From the NCBI RefSeq assembly GCF_001642475.1, contig NW_019173972.1:205498-269497 (forward strand): a stretch of DNA of 64,000 nt, given 5' to 3'. Positions 57,474 through 64,000 of the stretch are shown piece after piece. The DNA comes from Fonsecaea monophora (lineage: Eukaryota > Ascomycota > Eurotiomycetes > Chaetothyriales > Herpotrichiellaceae). Positions within the stretch are counted from its first letter, which is position 1, and each line of letters starts with the position of its first letter. Position numbers and translations under genes: made by a program. The notes under the pieces are model-generated. The model worked only from the letters and a program-made list of their open reading frames with translations, was not told the origin of the DNA and did no database searches.

Positions 57474-58260
57474 GTAGGTAGGACACTACCTTACCTAGGT
57501 CCTCGAGGGTGGTGTCGTGTGTCAGAGGAATCAAAGGGTAGGGCTATTGGAGTGATTGACAGAGAGGGAGGGTATGGCATGACAAAAGGCTGCTTTACTC
57601 ATGAGATCTGGCCCGAGGAGAAAGCTGCACGGCGGGCCCTATGAAAAGGACAAGCAGGTAGGTAGATGTTTGCAGTGAGTATCAGCGAGTCCTTGTCCAC
57701 AGAAATGTGATCATTTACGCTTTTCGCTTCTCGCTTCAAGGCTACTACTACATCCCATCCAATCTGTCACTGCTGAGGACACGACATGACGAGACAACAA
57801 CAGTGACATGCATCCCGACGTGCCAAGAAGCCCTATGTGCCTTGATCTAGACAAAATCAGTTGTCTGACAGCGACTTAATACTTCAGGAACCATTGCCCC
57901 ACTGCACCTAATAAAATAAGGAATGGTCCTAAATTGTGTCCATTGGGAAGCTCGCCATTCGAAAGCGTTGTTGGTCTGACTGTAACTCATTTCACTCCTG
58001 CAGTCCTAGATACTGGTATTTGTAACTTTACTTTTTATGCTTTGCTTAACAATAGAGCGAAAACATAATCCCAGAACAAAATACAACCGTTATTCTGGAT
58101 ATTTAGTTCGTTATGAATACTGCGTCCTCTGCAATCCACAACCTCTTGGAGTAGAACTCTGGCAAAGCCTCTCCCTAGCTGCCTAAAGACTCAGACTAGA
58201 ACGCCGAACTAGGTCCATATGGACCTCCGAACATACTCGTCGTGTTTATTGCGTTAGGTT
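57474..58260. other. AT-richer intergenic region
   Basis: No gene is supported, and even short open frames are scarce on both strands. It forms the border between the metabolic genes and the transposon relic. Confidence 0.5.
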
Positions 58261-58444
58261 ATGATTCAAAGACGTGGCAATAGCTGCGCATGCCCGAGCT
58301 ATCGATCTCTTGAATAGCCTGCTGCAGCTCTCCCTGTCGTCTACGCTTTCTTGGAACCTGATCGGAAACTGGTAGAGAAAGTTTGCCCTCGGTTGGAACT
58401 TAACCTCCAGCGCCTGGTCCAGAGGTCGCGATCCCCGTCGTCTC

Positions 58445-59943
58445 CTGTGTTCGACTGTTACTCTATGATGTCCCGGTAGCTCATCACTCGGGCAGTCCCT
58501 ACCACTTTCGATTTGGTGGATACGCGCAAGTTTTTTCTCACAATTCTGAAGAAATAGTTGTTGGCTTCGGTCTCGTAACAGACTGCTCTCGGTTAACGCC
58601 CGCTCGGCGGCGTTAAGGGCTTTTTACACTCTATGCTGGCTTCGCTCGCTCACATGGCGGGATTCACCTTCAACCAGGTGCCGGAGCGCTGCAAATCCCT
58701 CGGATGTCACGGGTGTGGCCTATATTTCGTCGGCCGGAAAGAACTAAGTCTGTTGAGGTGTGATGTATGCTGGAATCTGATCAATTTCCGGTCCTGTGAT
58801 GGTGGCAAGGACACGATCCGAGTCAAACGGGAAGAGGCCCACCTTTTTCCAAGCAGAAACAATGTTAAACTCGGTAAAAGCGGCTTGCCGTGCTCGGCTA
58901 TATAATAATGTAAAGTGCTGCTTGCCAACTGTTCCAGCTCCTCCGCGGTACAGTTACTCGACTTATTCTCGATATGCTATCTTAAGCGGGCCAAAGATGC
59001 CGACGTCGAGCGGCTGGAGTTTACGAGAAGTATGGGAAGGTAAACGACAAAGGATAATATTGTGATGGAAACAAAACTCGAGTAGCTCAGCGGATTCATG
59101 GGTGGCAAAGCCATCATTGATCAAAACACGGGGTTTACTACAGGCTCGGGAGCGGGTTTGAGGTTCAAACACGTCCTTAATCCACGATAGACTGATATGT
59201 CTGTCGATATATCCTTTGGGTGAACACGTAAAGTGCTAATCAGGCGTGGGATGGGTGGTCCAGACACTACGGTGGGTCGATGCAGGCCAGATAATCAAGG
59301 GCGGGAGGGCAGTTCCTGTCGCAGACACACATTCTATAGCAGTAACGAGAACGCGTTTTACTCCGGTGCCTCGATGGCGGCGCGTGTCCTCGCTGTGCAC
59401 CAACATTTTGACAGTCGTGGCTTGACCGAGGAGCACGCCTGTCTCACCCATATTGTACACGTTCTCGGGAGTGATATCAGGGTTAGCTAGCTCTATGCCA
59501 ATGATGTCGAACCAGTGTTTGACCTTGTCATATATATTCTCGTTAGCTCTTAGCCAGTCGATGCCTTTAAGCCTTCGGGCCCGCAGTTCTGGATGACGTG
59601 AGTAAAGTGCTTGGGGATTGTTCTTGCCGAGAGGTTGCGCTCTATCGTTTGTCTGTGTCGAGTACGTGGTGCCACGACGCCGCCTGATAACTAGTGCCAA
59701 TCTTCGCAAGGCTTTAACGGGCAGGGAAAAACCGTCGTCTGCACACCGTAAAACATAGGCGACTAGCGCCTTCTCTTCTTGTGGTGTGAGGTACTGTTGA
59801 TTGATGGCTTTCTTCCGCCTTGCAAACGCTTCAGTCGAACTGCTCGGGAGTGTAGAGGGGCGAGCGTCGCTCGACGAGGGCAGGTTAGTCGCTCTTCTTG
59901 ACGAAAACCGATCGTCTCCGGCCGTGGTGGTTAAATTCATCAT
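58445..59943 (-). pseudogene. Inactive pogo/Fot1-type DDE transposase
   Basis: Reading from 59943, the N-terminal part has a Tc5/CENP-B-like helix-turn-helix (YLTPQEEKALVAYVLRCADD, PVKALRRLALVIRRRRG). Then comes the first catalytic block, here NMGETGVLLG, where active members have NMDETG, so the catalytic Asp is Gly. The second block LINDGFATHESAELLEFCFH and CRLPSHTSRKLQPLDVGIFG are intact. Stops interrupt the same frame: TAG at 59238-59236 (after THPTPD) and two TAA codons just after LKIAYRE. The tail (LYRGGAGTVGKQHFTLLYSR, and a frame-shifted VVGTARVMSYRDIIE near 58490) is also recognisable. Terminal inverted repeats were not identified. It cannot encode an active enzyme. Confidence 0.85.
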
Positions 59944-60250
59944 TTGGCGCTCGACAGTGGCTTCATAGAAGCTCGATATTTACTCTAATGGAACGACGCC
60001 CCGGGTTGACGTACCATGGTCAAGGCCACGGTTGCAAGCTGAGCATTATCGGAACGGAACAGTTTTACACCGGTAACTGCGCCCTCTTGTGCGACGTGGC
60101 GCAGTCAAACTGTTTAACCCGTAAGGCTGGCAGTGACGATGTTGAGTTCAACCATTCCCATGCTCACGCATTGTAACTTACTAGGTCTTGTTAATTTCTT
60201 GCAACAACGTCACACCTCGCAGCCCGCGAGCAGACTTCGAGGACAACATC
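59944..60250. other. Short interval between transposon relic and NLR gene
   Basis: About 300 bases likely containing the transposon's 5' end and the promoter of the NLR gene. No other gene. Confidence 0.45.
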
Positions 60251-63033
60251 ATGGGCGACCCACTATCCGTTGCCGCTAGCGTGGCTGGCCTACTGTCTCT
60301 CGGCTTACAGAGTACAGAGTACCTTTACAAGTACTACACCGCGTGCCGAGATCAACATCAGGATCTCGCCAAAATTGCAGACCAACTCGGTAGCCTTCTC
60401 GAATCCGTCCAAATTATCGACGAGATTGTGCGCACCCGCACCTGGCGGCGCAACGAGCAGTCAATCCTACAATCTATTGAAAATTCTATCACTCATAGTG
60501 AAGAGGCTATAAAAGGGTTACAGCGTGAAGTCGACAAATTCAAAAATGAGCCCAACAACGACTGGAAAAAAAAGGTAGTGTCCGTTGGGCGACGGGCGGC
60601 GTATCCATTCAAGAGGAGCACATTAGAAGACCTCGGCGACGATGTGAACGAGTTTCGTGGCAACTTGTTAACCGCACTACAGGCGCTTCAGCTGAAAGAG
60701 CATCAGAATACACAAGGCGACATCGAGGAGGTCAACGCTATCGTCAAGGACATACAGGCACGAAGCGTCAGTGCCGGTCTGCGGAAGTGGCTGAGTGCAC
60801 CTGACGCGTCAGTCAACTTCAATGCCGCAGTTGCCAAACGACACGCGAGCACTGGGCAGTGGTTGGTCCAAGGTCCCGCCTATACCACATGGCTACAGCA
60901 GAGCAATTCATTTCTGTGGCTGTATGGCTTCGCTGGCTGTGGAAAGTCCGTACTGTGCTCGACGGCGATCCAGCACGCCTTTCGCCGCCGACAATCGTCC
61001 GCCGACAGTGCGGCCGCCTTCTTCTTCTTCGACTTTAGAGACGAGTCGAAACAAGATGCGTCTGCGGCGCTAAAAGCATTGCTACTCCAGCTCTGTGGGC
61101 AGATTCCCGGTCTGGAGGCAGACTTGACCCGCCTGAAAGATTCATCTAATCATAGCACTCCACCGGTACAGGTCTTCCTGGAATACCTGCGACAAGGCGT
61201 GGCCCGGTGTCGCAACGTCTATATTCTACTTGATGCCTTAGATGAGAGTCCTGCGGGCAACTCGCGCCTCGAAGTCCTATCGCTGATAGAGACCATGCGA
61301 CAATGGCAGCTGCTGGGCTTGCACTTGTTAGTCACCAGTCGGGACGCCTCCGATATCCGAGCATATCTACAGTTTCCGGCACTCCCCGCGGGCGTAGAGC
61401 ATATCGCGATGAAAAACGACAGTGTCCAGGAAGATATCTCGCGATTTGTGTCATTTCAAGTTGACTACGACCGTGAGCTTCAGCACTGGGGTAGCCATCG
61501 ACAGAAGATCAAGAGCTATCTGGTCTCGCATGCGGATGGAGTGTAAGTAATTCACTATGTTTGTCCATTCCCACGTACAAGAGCTGACTGATGTGCAGAT
61601 TTCGTTGGGTCGAATGCCAACTTGAGCCGCTGCGGCAGTGTCCTCTAACTGAGTATCATCTAGAAGAGTGTCTGCGAGAACTGCCAGAGTCTCTTGACGA
61701 GACGTACGAGCGGATTCTCTGTGGCATCAAGTTTAAGAAGGACGCGCAACGAATCCTGTCCCTCCTGTGTTATGCATCGCGGCCGTTGTCGATCGATGAG
61801 GTCATTGAGGCTCTCGCTGTCGACATTGACAACCGTGAGTGCTATAATCCAAGGAGGAGAAGCACTGGCGGTGCTGACCACCTCACTCGAATTTGTCCTG
61901 GACTCATTGAGATCAGCCTGGATATATTGGGTACACAGGGAGTCCGGATTGCTCATTTCTCGGTCCAAGAGTTCCTACTCTCCGACCGCATTCGAAAAGG
62001 TCGAGCGGCCGATTTCGCTTTGTCAGGCCCATCGCAGCATGAGCGGATCAGCAAAACTTGTCTACTTTATCTCCAACACGAAGAATTCTTGCAACAGAAT
62101 TTGAGCCCAGATCTCGTGAGACAATATGCCTTTGCAAAATATGCTGCGGAGCATTGGCACCACCATTATCGCCAAGCTGACGGCCAATTTGCCCGACAGT
62201 TGTCAGAGATGGTTCGCAATCTGTTGATGACGCGCTGTGCGAAAGAACGTTGGCTTCGGCTAGGCAATCCAGAACCGCCATGGTCAACTGACGTGGATTA
62301 CTCCACAGTCGCTGAAAATCATCCTTCGGCAACATACTATGCTTCTCTTCTTGGCCAAGACGAAGTGTTGATGCTTATTCTATCTATATCTACAGCAGAT
62401 GTCAACGCACAAGGAGGCTATTACGGCAACGCACTACAGGCGGCATCAGAGCATGGCCACGAGAAGGTAGTGCAGATACTACTCGAGAAGGGTGCCGATG
62501 TCAACGTACAGGGAGGCTATTACGGTAACGTACTACAGGCGGCATCAATGCATGGCCACGAGAAGGTAGTGCAGATACTACTCGAGAAGGGTGCCGATGT
62601 TAACGTACAAGGAGGCGATTATGGCAACGCACTACAGGCGGCATCAATACGTGGCTACGAGAAGGTAGTACAGATACTACTCGAGAAGGGTCCCGATGTC
62701 AACGCACAAGGAGGCCGCTATAGTAACGCACTACGGGCGGCATCAGAGTATGGCCAGGAGAAGGTAGTGCAGATACTACTCGAGAAGGGTGCCGATGTCA
62801 ACGTACAAGGAGGCTATTACGGCAACGCACTACAGGCGGCATCAGGGTATGGCCACGAGAAGGTAGTGCAGATACTACTCGAGAAGGGTGCCGACGTCAA
62901 CGTACAAGGAGGCCGCTATAGTAACGCACTACAGGCGGCATCAATGCGTGGCCACGAGAAGGTAGTGCAGATACTACTCGAGAAGGGTGCCGATGTCAAC
63001 GTACAGGGAGGCGATTATGGTAACGCACTATAG
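60251..63033 (+). CDS. NLR-like protein: helical N-terminus, NACHT, ankyrin repeats
   Basis: Exons 60251-61542 and 61599-63033 encode 908 residues. The N-terminal about 150 residues match the fungal helical domain (MGDPLSVAASVAGLLSLGLQ). The NACHT NTPase follows: P-loop LWLYGFAGCGKSVL near residue 223 and Walker B NVYILLDALDES near residue 330. Then come a winged-helix-like part (LSLLCYASRPLSIDEVIEAL, RIAHFSVQEFLLSD) and, from 62399, six full 33-residue ankyrin repeats (GADVNVQGG..GNALQAAS..GHEKVVQILLEK) with a seventh cut by TAG at 63031-63033. Fungal NLRs act in self/non-self recognition and cell death, with repeats as the sensing surface. The start at 60251 is the family Met; a few codons upstream are also open. 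Confidence 0.92.
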
Positions 63034-63064
63034 GCGGCGTCAGCGGGTGGCTACGAGAAGGCGG
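62399..63064 (+). repeat. Tandem 99-bp ankyrin-encoding repeats, nearly identical
   Basis: Units of exactly 99 bases start at 62399, 62498, 62597, 62696, 62795, 62894 and 62993; the last is partial and carries two TAG codons (63031-63033 and 63067-63069) where the other copies have CAG. Copies differ mainly at a few codons (Y/D/R, G/S and the two residues before GH), while the rest is almost unchanged at the DNA level. Confidence 0.95.
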
Positions 63065-63348
63065 TATAGATTCTTACTTAACTACCTCCCCACCTGGATC
63101 GGTATGGAATGTTACCGTAGTACAATATACATATAGTGCTCCGTACACTTAATATATACCTTATCAAATAACTCTGTCAGACGATCGTTAGGGACCATTG
63201 TGTTTGAATCCCAAATTTGGGAACCCCGCCTAACTTTAGCGAAGAACGTCCACAGCAATAAACTTCGGTCAGACATTTCAATTTAGCCTAAATTTAGTAC
63301 GGCGGGACTCTTGACACAAAGGGATATATGTTAATCCCTCCACAGACT
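63034..63348. other. 3' region of the NLR gene and intergenic
   Basis: The first 30 bases continue the broken seventh repeat. The rest is AT-rich with no gene. Confidence 0.5.
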
Positions 63349-63939
63349 TTATGACGAACTGGGCTTCATCCGCGAATCCACCGCCAGCAACAAGGTATAC
63401 AGCACCTCGAGGATCGGGATGGACACGCCCAACTCCCTGCCCTTGCGCACGGGCGTGCCCAGGATGACATCGACCTCCATGGGGCGGCCCATCTTGGCGT
63501 CGGTCTGCATGCTGCTGCCGATGGGCTGCATCTCTTGGATCTTCGTGATGAGCTCGTCGACCAGCTCGTAGCGGAGGGGCACGTCGCAGCGGCGGGCCAC
63601 GTCGATGACCTCGTGCATCAGGTTGCGCGTCAGGGGCATGGCGTCGGGCGACGACCTCAGCCACGCGTGCGTGTCCAGCATCGTCAGCGTCGTCAGCGAG
63701 TTCCACGCCACGTTCCACACCACCTTCTCCCACCGCTGGATCTGCACGTTGTCCTCGACCGAGAAGGGCGTGTGGCCCTCGCGCAGCAGCGACGTGAATT
63801 CGTCGAGCCGCGCCTGTTCGACCGCCGGGTCCAGCTCCGGGTTGCGGAAGACGCCGATCTGCGTGTTTTCCGATTTCCAGTGGTGAACGGTCCCGGGCGT
63901 GTTTTGGCTGGCCCCGACCCACGTCTTGTGTGTACTCAT
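63349..63939 (-). CDS. 2-dehydropantoate 2-reductase-like (C-terminal part, runs off window)
   Basis: The frame encodes the C-terminal domain of the ketopantoate reductase family (ApbA/PanE, PF08546): GASQNTPGTVHHWKSENTQI, then RWEKVVWNVAWNSLTTLTML with the family Lys and Asn, and MGRPMEVDVILGTPVRKGRE. The N-terminal NADPH-binding domain is missing, so the 5' exons must lie beyond 64000. The Met at 63939 is probably not the start; an acceptor CACAAG just before ACG TGG GTC (about 63927) is a likely exon border. Such proteins reduce 2-keto acids in pantothenate synthesis or related metabolism. The gene is cut by the window edge. Confidence 0.82.
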   Translation of the reverse strand: MSTHKTWVGASQNTPGTVHHWKSENTQIGVFRNPELDPAVEQARLDEFTSLLREGHTPFSVEDNVQIQRWEKVVWNVAWNSLTTLTMLDTHAWLRSSPDAMPLTRNLMHEVIDVARRCDVPLRYELVDELITKIQEMQPIGSSMQTDAKMGRPMEVDVILGTPVRKGRELGVSIPILEVLYTLLLAVDSRMKPSSS

Positions 63940-64000
63940 CCGTCAGTTGAAGAATGTACGTGTGGCGGATTAGACAGGAGGGCGGGCGGGGGACAGGAAG

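Noticed and set aside
1..64000. CRISPR arrays, bacterial operons, rRNA genes
   Set aside because: No direct-repeat/spacer array and no rRNA sequence was seen; genes are intron-containing and eukaryotic. tRNA genes were not recognised by eye, but a covariance search was not possible.

Overview
This window is nuclear DNA from a filamentous ascomycete (Pezizomycotina). The evidence is short spliceosomal introns (about 50-115 nt, usually GTRNGT...YAG with a CTGAC-like branch point), a divergent histone H2A/H2B pair, and families typical of this group: HET, LaeA-like methyltransferase, fungal rhodopsin-like membrane protein, Dal5-type MFS, C2H2 plus fungal-specific transcription factor, and a NACHT-ankyrin NLR. 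The order cannot be fixed from sequence alone. All exon joins below were built by hand from splice signals, frame continuity and family motifs; no transcript data were seen.

Layout. 0-5 kb: an intronless HET-domain gene, a decayed LINE fragment, and a carboxylesterase carrying one nonsense codon in its oxyanion-hole motif. 6.6-19.4 kb is the conserved housekeeping block: KGD2 and a complex I LYR subunit (divergent), H2A and H2B (divergent), the autophagy protease ATG4, the G-patch protein SQS1, and an FAD monooxygenase. 20-25.5 kb: a secreted CBM1 plus GH45/expansin-like protein, an HD-domain protein and an 11-exon LaeA-like methyltransferase. 25.4-28.2 kb is a gene desert with GTACTAC motifs and a possible 30-residue micropeptide behind a TATA box and an ATG-free leader. 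28-46 kb: Dal5-like MFS transporter, two small membrane proteins, a GNAT acetyltransferase, a rhodopsin-like membrane protein, a GABA/choline-type permease and an aldehyde dehydrogenase. 46-57.5 kb: a C2H2 regulator, a DgoD-like galactonate dehydratase, a SET protein with a signal peptide, a lone NLR-type N-terminal domain protein, and an SDR. 58-63 kb: a dead pogo/Fot-type transposon beside an NLR whose near-identical ankyrin repeats end at a C-to-T stop. A 2-dehydropantoate reductase fragment runs off the right edge.

Themes. Mitochondrial energy genes share a promoter (KGD2 with the complex I subunit). The regulator, dehydratase, SDR and nearby ALDH and transporters would fit sugar-acid use, but this is only an inference. 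The two flanks are accessory: self/non-self genes (HET, NLR) sit beside transposon relics whose in-frame stops fit CpA-to-TpA mutation, the signature of repeat-induced point mutation.
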